From Erysipelotrichaceae bacterium (GTDB lineage: Bacteria > Bacillota_I > Bacilli_A > Erysipelotrichales > Erysipelotrichaceae), in contig JAFRZA010000008.1 of the NCBI GenBank assembly GCA_017442805.1, forward strand, positions 1 to 55,837: a stretch of DNA of 55,837 bases, given 5' to 3'. Position 1 is the first letter of the stretch. Every line of letters starts with the position of its first letter. Shown here piece by piece: positions 24,772-32,955 of the stretch. The notes below the pieces were generated by a model. It saw only the letters and a list, made by a program, of their open reading frames with translations, did no database searches and was not told the origin of the DNA. A program made the translations under genes and the position numbers.

Positions 24772-25641
24772 ATGGCCACCAAAAAGAAAGAACATCTGGG
24801 AACCGGCCTGTCCGCCATCTTCGGCGATGACATCGCCAGCGTGATCAGCGACATCGAGAACTCCGCCAGCGATGACGGCAGCGGCCGCAAGACCACTCTC
24901 AAGCTGAGCGAGATCCGCACCAATCCCTACCAGCCCCGCAAGGTCTTCAACGATGAGAAGATCAACGAACTGGCTGAATCAATCAGACAGTCCGGCGTCT
25001 TCACGCCCGTGCTGGTACGCAAGTCCGTGGGCGGCTATGAACTGATTTCCGGAGAAAGAAGACTGCGCGCCAGTGAACTGGCCGGCAGGGACACCATTCC
25101 GGCCATCATCATGGAAGCCTCCGACGATCAGATGATGGAGATCTCCCTGCTGGAAAACATCCAGAGAGAGAACCTCAACGTCATCGAGGAAGCCAACGCC
25201 TACCAGACGCTGATGAAAAAGATGAACTGCACTCAGGAACAGCTGGCCGGCCGCATCGGCAAGAGCCGTGAGCACATCGCCAATACGGTAAGACTGCTCA
25301 AGCTCCCCAAGAGCGTGCAGCAGCTGGTAGAAGAAGGCAAGCTGTCCATGGGTCACGTCAGACCGCTGATCACCCTGGATAAGGACACCTGTACGCAGCT
25401 GGCCCAGAAGGTCGTCAATGAAGGCCTGTCCGTCCGTGCCGTTGAGGCTTTGGCTGCCAAGCCGCAGGCCAAGGCAAAGCCGGCAGCGAAAAAGGCTGAC
25501 CCCTTCATCAGGGACATTGAAAAGCGGATGAAGGAAAAGTACGGCGCGCCGGTGAAGATCACCGACAAGGCCATCAGCATTCCCTACACCGATGTCAACG
25601 ATCTCAACCGCCTGTTAGAGATCCTGGGCATGATCGAATAG
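24772..25641 (+). CDS. parB: Chromosome partitioning protein ParB/Spo0J
   Basis: 289 residues. The N-terminus has a basic patch (KKKEHLGTGLSAIFGD), which is the ParA-stimulating region. CTPase motifs are NPYQPR and GERRLRA. The HTH is CTQEQLAGRIGKSREHIANTVRLLKL followed by LSMGHVRPL, matching Spo0J/ParB (Arg and Thr in the recognition helix, unlike Noc next door). A Lys/Ala/Pro-rich linker precedes the C-terminal dimer domain. It is predicted to load on parS and slide as a clamp. No parS palindrome centred on CACGTG was found by eye in this window. Confidence 0.95.
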   Translation: MATKKKEHLGTGLSAIFGDDIASVISDIENSASDDGSGRKTTLKLSEIRTNPYQPRKVFNDEKINELAESIRQSGVFTPVLVRKSVGGYELISGERRLRASELAGRDTIPAIIMEASDDQMMEISLLENIQRENLNVIEEANAYQTLMKKMNCTQEQLAGRIGKSREHIANTVRLLKLPKSVQQLVEEGKLSMGHVRPLITLDKDTCTQLAQKVVNEGLSVRAVEALAAKPQAKAKPAAKKADPFIRDIEKRMKEKYGAPVKITDKAISIPYTDVNDLNRLLEILGMIE

Positions 25642-25648
25642 CGAACAG

Positions 25649-25672
25649 AATCCACCGCGAGGTGGATTTTTT
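25649..25672 (+). terminator. Terminator of rsmG-noc-parA-parB
   Basis: AATCCACC, GCGA loop, GGTGGATT, then TTTT. Confidence 0.85.
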
Positions 25673-25695
25673 ATGCCTGTCAAACTTCTCACATA

Positions 25696-25734
25696 AAAAT
25701 CCGCACATCCCCTTTTCAGGGTTATGCGGATTTT
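25696..25734 (-). terminator. Terminator of the tldD-tldE operon
   Basis: AAAATCCGCA and TGCGGATTTT form a 10-bp stem with an inner CCC/GGG; T runs on both strands. It begins 2 bp past the stop of the small ORF at 25737. Confidence 0.75.
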
Positions 25735-25736
25735 CT

Positions 25737-25826
25737 TTACAGATTCAGCAGCGCTGACAGGACGCTCAGGCACATCAGAGCCACCAGTACGGTGATGATG
25801 ATCCGGGCCATTAACTTGTTTCTCAT
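25737..25826 (-). CDS. Small 29-residue membrane protein coupled to tldE
   Basis: The frame begins at the ATG that directly follows the tldE stop (TAAATG) and encodes 29 residues: a short basic N-terminus (MRNKLMAR), then a continuous hydrophobic segment (IIITVLVALMCLSVLSALL) long enough to span the membrane, then NL. It ends just before the operon's terminator. No clear ribosome-binding site of its own, so translation would depend on coupling to tldE. Too short for most gene finders. Whether it is expressed is inference. Confidence 0.55.
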   Translation of the reverse strand: MRNKLMARIIITVLVALMCLSVLSALLNL

Positions 25827-27092
25827 TTAGCTGCCCGCCACGCTGATGTCAAACAGCTCAACGGCTGCCGGGACAACGCAGTTGTCCAATTGAACGGTTT
25901 CTCTGCTCAGGTAACAGTTGTTCAGAGCCGTCTTCATGTTGCCGGTAATGGAACCGGAAGTGACCGGAGTTACCTTTTCGCCGTCATACAGATAGGCCAG
26001 TCTGATCTCACCGCCGAAGTCGCCGGTGACCGGATTGACCATCAGTCCGGAGAACTGAACGGCCTTGAGGTAAGGCTGTTTCTCCATTTCCGCCAGAGAC
26101 TTGCTGCCGGGAGAAACCACAAAGTTATAGGCCGGGGCAATGTCCTTTATTCCCAGGTAGTAAGCCGTGGTGTTATCGCCATGGTAATTGGCGTAGACGC
26201 CGTCTTTCACCAGGAAGAAATCCCTGGCCTTACAGCCTTCCAGCGAATAGGGCTGGTTGGCGGAGGAATAAGGAAGTTCTTTCCTTACTTCCAGGGTAAT
26301 CTTATCACCGTCCCCGCTCTGACAGCTCTCACCGATTTTGACCTGGCTCATCCGGTTGTAGATGTTGCGGGTCGAGGTCTTGGAGAGGAAATAGCTGAAG
26401 AATTCCCTGAGGTCTTCACCCATCAGGATGACATGGGCGTTCGTCATGGTCTTACAGGGCTGAGCCAGGGAACGGTCAGCCGCCAGCTTGAAGACATTTT
26501 CAATCTTCGCAACGATGTTCTCAATGCTCTGATCGGCGCCGCACTCCAGCATGCAGTAGATTTCGACTTCCTTACCGTCGCTTAATGAGGTGATGACAAT
26601 CTCCACCATCTCACTGAGCTGGTTGAAGCTGATGTCGCTGCCCTGGGAGTTGACCAGGTGGTAATAGTCCTGGTCGACGAACACTTCATAGGAATTGATC
26701 TTCTCGTTGCCGCGGTCATTGATCGACTGCACGGCCTTAATGACCTTGCCGTAGGCAGCTAACAGGTCAGCTTCCGCCATGTCCTCATGATAGACTTCAT
26801 CCTTCACCATTTCAAAGCCGGGGTTCAGGGCGATCAGAGCGCTGAACTTCATTTCCTCAATGGTCTTCTTCAGCTCCTCATCGCTCTGGGAAGTGAAGAT
26901 CTCTCTTTCGGCGCTGCCGCGCTTGCCTTCGGTGTCCATGTAAACGGTCAGCTTGAAACTGTCGGTGTCGCTGATGCGGTGCTGGTCCAGCTTCTGACCG
27001 ATGAAGAAGGCCTGATGAGAAAGCGTGCGGGTCTCCACCAGCAGCCAGTCGCTTAACTGTGACTGTCTTAATATCTCAGTTATCCTGTCCAT
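25827..27092 (-). CDS. tldE: TldE/PmbA family metalloprotease subunit
   Basis: 421 residues from the ATG at 27092, which overlaps the tldD stop by one base (TGATG). TldE lacks the HExxxH zinc motif and pairs with TldD; both read as members of one family, this one with the shorter catalytic-less core and the C-terminal SPGSKSLAEM and MVNPVTGDFGGEIRLAY segments. The TldD-TldE heterodimer cleaves unfolded or modified peptides, for example microcin B17 precursors and CcdA in E. coli. No RiPP precursor was seen nearby, so the substrate is unknown. Confidence 0.88.
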   Translation of the reverse strand: MDRITEILRQSQLSDWLLVETRTLSHQAFFIGQKLDQHRISDTDSFKLTVYMDTEGKRGSAEREIFTSQSDEELKKTIEEMKFSALIALNPGFEMVKDEVYHEDMAEADLLAAYGKVIKAVQSINDRGNEKINSYEVFVDQDYYHLVNSQGSDISFNQLSEMVEIVITSLSDGKEVEIYCMLECGADQSIENIVAKIENVFKLAADRSLAQPCKTMTNAHVILMGEDLREFFSYFLSKTSTRNIYNRMSQVKIGESCQSGDGDKITLEVRKELPYSSANQPYSLEGCKARDFFLVKDGVYANYHGDNTTAYYLGIKDIAPAYNFVVSPGSKSLAEMEKQPYLKAVQFSGLMVNPVTGDFGGEIRLAYLYDGEKVTPVTSGSITGNMKTALNNCYLSRETVQLDNCVVPAAVELFDISVAGS

Positions 27093-28513
27093 CAGCCCAG
27101 CCTCACTTTCGTCTTGATATACGGACCGCCGTCGGAAACGACGACCCATTCCTTATAGCCCTTGCCGCAATAGCCGCAGCCGTTGGTTTCAACATCTCGG
27201 CCGACCATCGAAATGTTGGCCAGCAGATCAGGTACATAGCCGGTCAGGATGACCGGAGAGAATACTTTTCCGGTAAGCCTGCCGTTTTTGATTTCCCGGG
27301 CGCGGGAGAGGACGCACTGGATGCCCCAGTTCTTGGGGTCTTCCATGCCCGACTGGGCGCCGTCGATGACGAAGCCGTAGTCAGTGGAGGCGATCATTTC
27401 CTCCAGGGTACTTTCGCCCTTGCCGAAGTAGGTGTTGGTCATTCTGGTGTAGGCCTTTCTCTTATAGGTCTCCCGGCGGCCGTTGGCGGAAGGTTTGACG
27501 CCTAAGCGCAGGGCAGAGAGAACGTCGCACATGCCGTTGACCAGCCAGCCGTCCTTCAGAATGGTCGTCTCATCGGCCAGAGTCCCTTCGTCGTCAAAGA
27601 AGTAGGAAGCGGTATCGCGTATGTTGGCGGAACCGTCATACATGTCGGTGACGTCGCTGGCGATCTTTTCCTGCATGTGGTACTTGGCCACCGCTCTTTC
27701 CTTGACGAACATGTCCATTTCCAGGCCGTGTCCGAAGGCTTCGTGAGCGATGATCCCCGCCGACTCCGGCGGACAGATGACGGTGTATTCACCGGGCTTG
27801 ATGTTTTCGGCGCCAAACAGGCACATGACGTCCCGGTAGCACTCATCCATTCTTCCGGCAACCTCGTCGATGATCTCAGTGCCCTTCCAGCCGGAAGAAC
27901 TGACCGCTGACACCTGGGACTCGCCGTCCCTGGCTGCCAGCATCATCATCGAACAGGTGGTATAGCCGTAGCTCTGCGTCAGATCCTTGTCAGCCGACAG
28001 GAACATCTTGCTGATGACGACGTTGGAGAAGTTTATGGAGCATTCCACCACGTTTTCCCTGCTGACGCCCTCATCGGAGATGCCCTTGAGTTTCTTCATC
28101 AGCTGAGCCTGGTCAATGGCGAAGACGCTTTCATCCATTTCCCCGGAGAACTGCCGAGCAATCTTTTCCTCATGGATCAACGGGGTCTCATACTGGCTGA
28201 TGTCCAGTTCCTGAAGGAGATGCTGCTGAAGGTGCAGTTCACGGCTGATCCGGTTGGCCAGTTCTTCGACATCGTCAAGCCGGTTGAAGGAGTATTCCTG
28301 ATAGCCCCCTTCACCGTAAACTCTGACCACAAAGCCCCGCTCCGCAAAGGGATAGGGTCGGATGGCCTGAGAACGCTGGGAAGCAACATAAAGAGTTCCG
28401 CCAACATCCGTTGCCAGAACCGATACATATTCATATTCCTTACCCAGCAGGCTGATCAGCTGCCGCAGTCTGTCATGGCAGCCGCTCAGATAAGCTGATT
28501 GCGGTAATTTCAT
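27092..28513 (-). CDS. tldD: TldD family metalloprotease, catalytic subunit
   Basis: 473 residues. The zinc motif HEAFGHGLE lies at ~residue 252, and the C-terminal GCGYCGKG is the conserved glycine/cysteine segment of TldD. It cuts peptides inside the barrel formed with TldE. The gene starts 15 bp after map and overlaps tldE by 1 bp; map and tldD-tldE may be one operon. Confidence 0.93.
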   Translation of the reverse strand: MKLPQSAYLSGCHDRLRQLISLLGKEYEYVSVLATDVGGTLYVASQRSQAIRPYPFAERGFVVRVYGEGGYQEYSFNRLDDVEELANRISRELHLQQHLLQELDISQYETPLIHEEKIARQFSGEMDESVFAIDQAQLMKKLKGISDEGVSRENVVECSINFSNVVISKMFLSADKDLTQSYGYTTCSMMMLAARDGESQVSAVSSSGWKGTEIIDEVAGRMDECYRDVMCLFGAENIKPGEYTVICPPESAGIIAHEAFGHGLEMDMFVKERAVAKYHMQEKIASDVTDMYDGSANIRDTASYFFDDEGTLADETTILKDGWLVNGMCDVLSALRLGVKPSANGRRETYKRKAYTRMTNTYFGKGESTLEEMIASTDYGFVIDGAQSGMEDPKNWGIQCVLSRAREIKNGRLTGKVFSPVILTGYVPDLLANISMVGRDVETNGCGYCGKGYKEWVVVSDGGPYIKTKVRLG

Positions 28514-28527
28514 ATTGCCCGACCTTT

Positions 28528-29340
28528 CTAATATGTCAGTATTTCAAAGCCTTCTTCAGTGACCAGGAAGGTATGTTCCCACTGGGCTGAAGGCAGTTTG
28601 TCCTTGGTGTAGACGGTCCAGCCGTCCAGCGCGCTTACCCGGATGCCGGACTTGCGCATGTTGATCATCGGTTCGATGGTGAAGACCATGCCCGGCACCA
28701 TCAGCATTCCCGTGTTCTTCTTGCCGTAGTGGCCGACCCAGGGTTCCTCATGGAACTGCAGACCGACGCCGTGGCCGCCGAATTCCCGGACGACCTTGTA
28801 GCCATTGCGGTTGGCGTGCTGCTCGATGGCGTAGCCGATGTCGCCGATGAAGCCATACGGTCTGATCTGATCGGCGCCGATGTCCAGACACTGCTTGGTG
28901 ACTTCCACCAGTCTCTTCTTCTCCCTGGTCGTCTCTCCGATGATGAACATCCGGCTGGCGTCGGAGAAGTAGCCGTCCAGAATGGTGGAGACGTCGACGT
29001 TGACGATCATGCCTTCCCGTAAGATCTCCTTCTTGGAAGGGATGCCGTGGCAGACCACATCGTCAATGGAAACGCAGACATGCTTGGGATAGCCTTCGTA
29101 GTTCAGGTCAGCGCAGATGGCGCCGTGTCCTTCGGTGTAATCCGCTACCCAGTCGTCGATGTCCTGGGTGCTGACGCCTTCCCTGATCTTGGAGGAGACA
29201 TAGTCAAGAACGCCGGTATTGATGACCCCGCTCTTGCGGATGCCTTCGATCTGCTCCTGGGTCTTTATGGAAGAAAGCTTGGGTACAACGTGTCCAAGCT
29301 GCTTGTAGTATTCGATCTTTTCCAGAATTTCCGGTTTCAT
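28528..29340 (-). CDS. map: Type I methionyl aminopeptidase
   Basis: 270 residues from ATG 29340. Removes the initiator Met from new proteins. The five metal ligands are visible: Asp in IVNVDVSTI, Asp in FSDASRMF, His in GHGVGLQFHEEP, Glu in FTIEPMI, and the last Glu in EHTFLVTEEGFE. A ~35-residue N-terminal extension (MKPEILEKIEYYKQLGHVVPKLSSIKTQEQ) precedes the catalytic fold; such extensions occur in some Bacillota and may add an interaction site. There is no clear ribosome-binding site. The start is 2 bp after the stop of the upstream membrane protein, so coupling is likely. Since housekeeping Map usually lies in the ribosomal protein operon, this may be a second copy. Confidence 0.9.
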   Translation of the reverse strand: MKPEILEKIEYYKQLGHVVPKLSSIKTQEQIEGIRKSGVINTGVLDYVSSKIREGVSTQDIDDWVADYTEGHGAICADLNYEGYPKHVCVSIDDVVCHGIPSKKEILREGMIVNVDVSTILDGYFSDASRMFIIGETTREKKRLVEVTKQCLDIGADQIRPYGFIGDIGYAIEQHANRNGYKVVREFGGHGVGLQFHEEPWVGHYGKKNTGMLMVPGMVFTIEPMINMRKSGIRVSALDGWTVYTKDKLPSAQWEHTFLVTEEGFEILTY

Positions 29341-29341
29341 G

Positions 29342-30175
29342 TCAGTTACCCGTATAGCTGCCCACGACTCCGAAGATCTCAACGCCGTATCTGATGTTCT
29401 TGGCCTGCAGATTGCCGTCGCCTCTGATCGTCAGAGTGTCCTTCAGATAGTATCCCTTGGGGATGATGATGTCCTTGGTTCCCGGCAGGATCTGAGCCTT
29501 GCCGTCCCAGGTGGGAATGTTTCCGTGGATCAGCTTGCCGTCAACGTAGGCGCTGTAGCCTTCCAGAATGTCTTCCGGCGTCGCGGTGGCGTTGGAAGTG
29601 TCGATGTCGTTGTAGGTTCCCGTGATCAGCCGGCCGTGCACATAGGCAGTCTTGCCTTCGCGGATGTCGGTGGCGGTAGCGTCAGCCTCATTGGTCATGA
29701 TGTAGCCGTTGGCGATGTAGGCTTCCCGCAGGTCAGCGGCCATCCTGTCATGGAACAGGAAGAAGCTGGCAGCCATGCCGATCACCATGAACAGTAAAGC
29801 CAGCAAAACGGCGTTGCGGAAGTAATGCGGAGTGACGTACTCGTACTCTTCGTCATCGTCGTCTTCCTCATCGATCTCGATTTCTTCCGTCGGTTCGCTG
29901 ATGACGGTCTTCTCTTCTCTCGTTATCTCTTCTTCCTCATCATCGAGGTTGAAGGTTGCCTTGTATTCAATGGTCTTATCGTCGGCCGGAACGTCATCGC
30001 CGGCGTCCTTCTGACCGGTCAGAGCGGCAATGGCGGAAAACTGGTTTTCCGGCTTCGGCTGCTCAGCGGCCTTCTCTTCAGCCGCCTTTTCCTCAGCGAT
30101 CTCCTCGTCGCTCTTGACGACGTATTTCTCCAGCTCGCTGTCAACGGATGTGTCCTTGAAGAAACTGAACTTCAT
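29342..30175 (-). CDS. Membrane-anchored protein with phage-tail-fibre-like repeats
   Basis: 277 residues from ATG 30175 (GGAGGTG upstream). The first ~115 residues are acidic and low in complexity (EEIAEEKAAEEKAAEQ, DEEEEITREEK, DEEDDDDEEYEY), predicted cytoplasmic. One membrane span follows (AVLLALLFMVIGMAASFFLF). The outer part has two copies of an ATA-x2-DI-x2-G-x-(T/S)AYV-x-G-x-LI-x-G unit and a C-terminal NLQAKNIRYGVEIFGVVGSY unit. These repeats are familiar from tail and baseplate proteins of Bacillota phages. No phage genes are nearby. Function unknown. Confidence 0.75.
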   Translation of the reverse strand: MKFSFFKDTSVDSELEKYVVKSDEEIAEEKAAEEKAAEQPKPENQFSAIAALTGQKDAGDDVPADDKTIEYKATFNLDDEEEEITREEKTVISEPTEEIEIDEEDDDDEEYEYVTPHYFRNAVLLALLFMVIGMAASFFLFHDRMAADLREAYIANGYIMTNEADATATDIREGKTAYVHGRLITGTYNDIDTSNATATPEDILEGYSAYVDGKLIHGNIPTWDGKAQILPGTKDIIIPKGYYLKDTLTIRGDGNLQAKNIRYGVEIFGVVGSYTGN

Positions 30176-30176
30176 T

Positions 30177-30701
30177 CTACTCACCTCCGTCATCGACCGG
30201 CTCGGGATCGACCTTGAAAGTACCGGTGATCTCAAACAGCATGATGCCGTGCTTGATGTTCTCCGGTTTCAGATTGGGGCTTCCCTTGATGATGATGTCC
30301 TCAGCCAGGTACTGTCCACCCTTGATGTTGATGCCGGTGTTCGTCGGCGTTATGTCCTCGCCGTAGCTTACCGGCATGCTGCCGACGACCAGCTGACCGT
30401 TGATGTAGGCGGTCTTGCCCTTGACGATGACCGATGAAGTGGCGGTAGCGTCGGAAGTGTCAAAGACGATGATGTTGCCGGTTATCAGTAAGCCGTCAAC
30501 ATAGCCGGTCTTTCCGTGAACGATGTCATCGGACGTGGCCGTGGCATCGCTCGTCAGTACATATCCCTCTTTCAGCATTTCATCCAGTACCTTGTTGCTG
30601 GTGTAGGCGTGGGTCAGCACATAGCCGAGCGCACCGCCCAGAAGCAGACCGCTTAAGGCCAGGATGAGCATGCCGATCGTTATCTTTTTTCCAGAAGACA
30701 T
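30177..30701 (-). CDS. Membrane-anchored protein with phage-tail-fibre-like repeats (paralogue)
   Basis: 174 residues. Basic N-terminus (MSSGKKIT) and one membrane span (IGMLILALSGLLLGGALGYVL). The outside part has two repeats of the type SDATATSDDIVHGKTGYVDGLLITG and a C-terminal LKPENIKHGIMLFEITGTF unit. It is thus the short form of the gene that follows 1 bp later. The pair, with the cytoplasmic acidic tail only in the second, suggests duplication and then divergence. Confidence 0.75.
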   Translation of the reverse strand: MSSGKKITIGMLILALSGLLLGGALGYVLTHAYTSNKVLDEMLKEGYVLTSDATATSDDIVHGKTGYVDGLLITGNIIVFDTSDATATSSVIVKGKTAYINGQLVVGSMPVSYGEDITPTNTGINIKGGQYLAEDIIIKGSPNLKPENIKHGIMLFEITGTFKVDPEPVDDGGE

Positions 30702-30763
30702 AAAATCCCTCCCATAACACTGTTAATTATAATACATTTGCCATGTTGAAACAAACCGCCCCC

Positions 30764-30779
30764 TATTTCCCGAGAAATA
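30764..30779. promoter_or_regulatory. Noc-binding-site-like palindrome
   Basis: TATTTCCCGAGAAATA is a 16-bp near-palindrome differing by one base from the B. subtilis Noc consensus core ATTTCCCGGGAAAT. It is intergenic, 7 kb from noc. Confidence 0.45.
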
Positions 30780-30790
30780 AGGACCATGAG

Positions 30791-30815
30791 AAAAGGCGGC
30801 GATCCGCCTTTATTT
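30791..30815. terminator. Bidirectional terminator
   Basis: AAAGGCGG, CGAT, CCGCCTTT, with TATTT on one side and TTCTC on the other. It would end the brnTA transcript. Confidence 0.65.
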
Positions 30816-30905
30816 GATGATAGGTGAGAACCGGAATTTCAAATCGCTCTCAATGAAAAGGATATAATATCTTACAGGTATATAATCAAAATTCTGATAA
30901 TAAGC

Positions 30906-31121
30906 TTATTTCCACAACAATTGCAGTTTGCGCTTGTTATTTACGCAATCAGCCAGATACATGTTAATCAATGTCTGATATGGTATTCCGGTTTCCGTTG
31001 CCTGGTCCTTAAAATAGTCGATTATTACGGAATCGATTTTTATCGTAATTTGCTTTTTTAATTCCTTGGCATATGGATTTTTCCGTGGATTAAGTTCCTT
31101 AACATTGTAGTTGTCTCTCAT
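30906..31121 (-). CDS. brnA: BrnA-type antitoxin (ribbon-helix-helix)
   Basis: 71 residues from ATG 31121, which stands 4 bp after the toxin stop (TGAGATAATG); the longer open frame overlaps the toxin and is not needed. The protein has KKNPYAKELKKQITIKIDSVIIDYFKDQATETGIPYQTLINMYL-type organisation: a basic N-part, then a ribbon-helix-helix. BrnA neutralises BrnT and represses the operon. It is clearly related to the C-terminal half of the fused ORF at 9316-9822. Confidence 0.85.
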   Translation of the reverse strand: MRDNYNVKELNPRKNPYAKELKKQITIKIDSVIIDYFKDQATETGIPYQTLINMYLADCVNNKRKLQLLWK

Positions 31122-31125
31122 TATC

Positions 31126-31419
31126 TCACCATCCTCTCTTGAATTCGTCATATACTGTCTGTTCCTCCGTTGTTGCTTTTCTGGCAGAGATAATTCGAAT
31201 TCTCTTGTTATCTTCTCTGAAGCAATGACACACTATCAACATTCTGCTCTTACTGCTGAAGCCAAGCAACAGAAATCTCTCCTCAGCTGCGTCTGAATGA
31301 TCAGGATCATCAAATATGATGGCATCCTCATCATAAAAGACGGTCACAGCTTCTTCAAAGGATACTTTATGTTTTCGCTTGTTTATCTCGTTTTTGTTGG
31401 GATCCCACTCAAATCTCAT
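31126..31419 (-). CDS. brnT: BrnT-type ribonuclease toxin
   Basis: 97 residues. The motifs RFEWDPNKNEINKRKHKVSFEEAV near the start and RIRIISARKATTEE near the end are the BrnT family signature. BrnT is a RelE-like fold ribonuclease that blocks translation under stress. AAGGAG stands 5 bp before the start. The toxin ends with TGA four bases before the antitoxin ATG, the standard arrangement, in contrast to the fused copy at 9316. Confidence 0.88.
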   Translation of the reverse strand: MRFEWDPNKNEINKRKHKVSFEEAVTVFYDEDAIIFDDPDHSDAAEERFLLLGFSSKSRMLIVCHCFREDNKRIRIISARKATTEEQTVYDEFKRGW

Positions 31420-31430
31420 AAAGTCTCCTT

Positions 31431-31467
31431 ACGTACATATTATATAATTACATAATATTTACGTCAA
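31431..31467 (-). promoter_or_regulatory. Promoter and inverted-repeat operator of brnTA
   Basis: Minus strand TTGACG (31467-31462), 17-bp spacer, TATAAT (31444-31439). The 34-bp inverted repeat 31431-31464 has 13-nt arms (ACGTAAATATTAT and ATAATATGTACGT, one mismatch) around an 8-nt centre and covers the whole spacer and -10, as expected for BrnA autorepression. Confidence 0.75.
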
Positions 31468-31490
31468 CACAAACAAATCATTATCCATAC

Positions 31491-31516
31491 GAAAACACGG
31501 CCAACCGGCCGTGTTT
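31491..31516 (-). terminator. Terminator of glgC-glgD-glgA
   Basis: Minus strand AAACACGGCC, loop GGTT, GGCCGTGTTT, then TCG. Confidence 0.75.
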
Positions 31517-31536
31517 GTCGTTTTACTTGTATTCTT

Positions 31537-32955
31537 TTAGAGGCTGCTGTAGAGCTGGTCGTACAGCATTGCGCTCTTTTCCCAGGAGACGTCTTCCTTC
31601 ATGGCGTTTCTCATCATCTTCTTCCAATCATCCTTGCGGTAGTAGAAGACCTCGATGGCGTACTTGATCATGTAGATGAAGTCGTCACCGGAGAAGTTCT
31701 TGAAGGTGAAGCCGGTTCCCTGCTTGGTGTATTCGTTGTAGGGTACCACGGTATCTTTCAGGCCGCCGACCTCTCTGACTAACGGCAGGGTGCCGTAGCG
31801 CATGGAGATCAGCTGGGAGATTCCGCAGGGTTCAAACAGTGAAGGCATTAAGAACAGGTCAACGCCGGCGTAGATGCTGTGGGAGAGAGCCTCGTCATAG
31901 CCGCAGTAGAATACCGCCCGGTGCGGGTAGTCGTACTCGATGCGCTTGAGCTGGTTTTCGATGTAGTTGTCACCGGTGCCCAGGATGATCAGCTGAACGT
32001 CCTGGCCCATGATGGTGCTCATCTTCTCAATCAGCAATGAAGCGCCCTTCTGCCAGGTCAGACGGGAGACCATACCCATTAACAGGACATTTTCGTCTTC
32101 TCTTAAGCCCAATCTTCTCTGCAGATCCAGTTTGTTCTTCTTCTTGCCGGAAATGCTCCTGAGCGAGTAGTTGGCATACAGGCACTTGTCGGTTTCCGGA
32201 TTCCAGTTGTCGGTGTCAATGCCGTTGACGATGCCCCAGAGGTCGTCCTTGCGGTAGGAGAGGGCTTCGTTTAAACGCTCGCCGAATTCAGGCGAGAGGA
32301 TCTCACCGGCGTAGCTGTTGGAAACGGTGGTGATCTTGTCAGCGTAGATGATGGCGCCCTTCATGAAGGACATGCCGTTATCAAACTTCAGATCGCCGTT
32401 ATCAAAGTACTTGGAATGCAGGTTGAAGCAGTTCATCAGTTCCCGGGGGAAGTTGCCCTGGAAAGCCAGGTTGTGAATGGTGAAGACGTGCTTGATCCTG
32501 GTATGGTCCTCGTCGGTGTATTCCTTCTTGGCCAGAATGGGGATCATGCCGGTATGCCAGTCATGAGTGTGGATGATGTCCACCTTGAAGGGCAGATACT
32601 TCAGCATTTCCAGCACGGCCTTGCAGTAGAAGGCGAAGCGCTCGCCGTCATCGGCAAACCCGTACATGCCGTCGCGGTTGAAATAGTCGTCCTGACGGAT
32701 GAAGTAGTAGTCGACACCGGTGCTGTTATCCTTGTAGAGACCGGCCGTCTTGTTGATCAGACCGGACTGGACGGGGAAGTCGCAGACCTTCTCCAGTTCG
32801 AACTTGTCCATGATCTTCTTGTACATGGGCAGTACCACGGCCATCTTATATTTCTTATGGTCAATGCACTGGGGCAGTGAGCCGATGACATCGGCCAATC
32901 CGCCGGACTTGATGTAAGGCAGGCCTTCAGCGGCTGCGTATAAGACGCCCTTCAT
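31537..32955 (-). CDS. glgA: Glycogen synthase
   Basis: 472 residues, normal for bacterial GlgA. GT-B fold, family GT5. The KSGGLADVIGSLP motif near the N-terminus binds ADP-glucose; the HTHDWHTGMIP and LMPSLFEPCGISQLI segments follow. It adds glucose from ADP-glucose to the growing alpha-1,4-glucan. It overlaps glgD by one base (TGATG) and is the last gene of the operon. Confidence 0.95.
   Translation of the reverse strand: MKGVLYAAAEGLPYIKSGGLADVIGSLPQCIDHKKYKMAVVLPMYKKIMDKFELEKVCDFPVQSGLINKTAGLYKDNSTGVDYYFIRQDDYFNRDGMYGFADDGERFAFYCKAVLEMLKYLPFKVDIIHTHDWHTGMIPILAKKEYTDEDHTRIKHVFTIHNLAFQGNFPRELMNCFNLHSKYFDNGDLKFDNGMSFMKGAIIYADKITTVSNSYAGEILSPEFGERLNEALSYRKDDLWGIVNGIDTDNWNPETDKCLYANYSLRSISGKKKNKLDLQRRLGLREDENVLLMGMVSRLTWQKGASLLIEKMSTIMGQDVQLIILGTGDNYIENQLKRIEYDYPHRAVFYCGYDEALSHSIYAGVDLFLMPSLFEPCGISQLISMRYGTLPLVREVGGLKDTVVPYNEYTKQGTGFTFKNFSGDDFIYMIKYAIEVFYYRKDDWKKMMRNAMKEDVSWEKSAMLYDQLYSSL

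Noticed and set aside
22362..25649. parS site near parA-parB
   Set aside because: No palindrome centred on CACGTG was found by eye here or elsewhere in the window; a motif scan of the whole genome would be needed.
27290..27306. ATTTCCCGGG in tldD as a Noc site
   Set aside because: The right half does not match; chance match in coding sequence.
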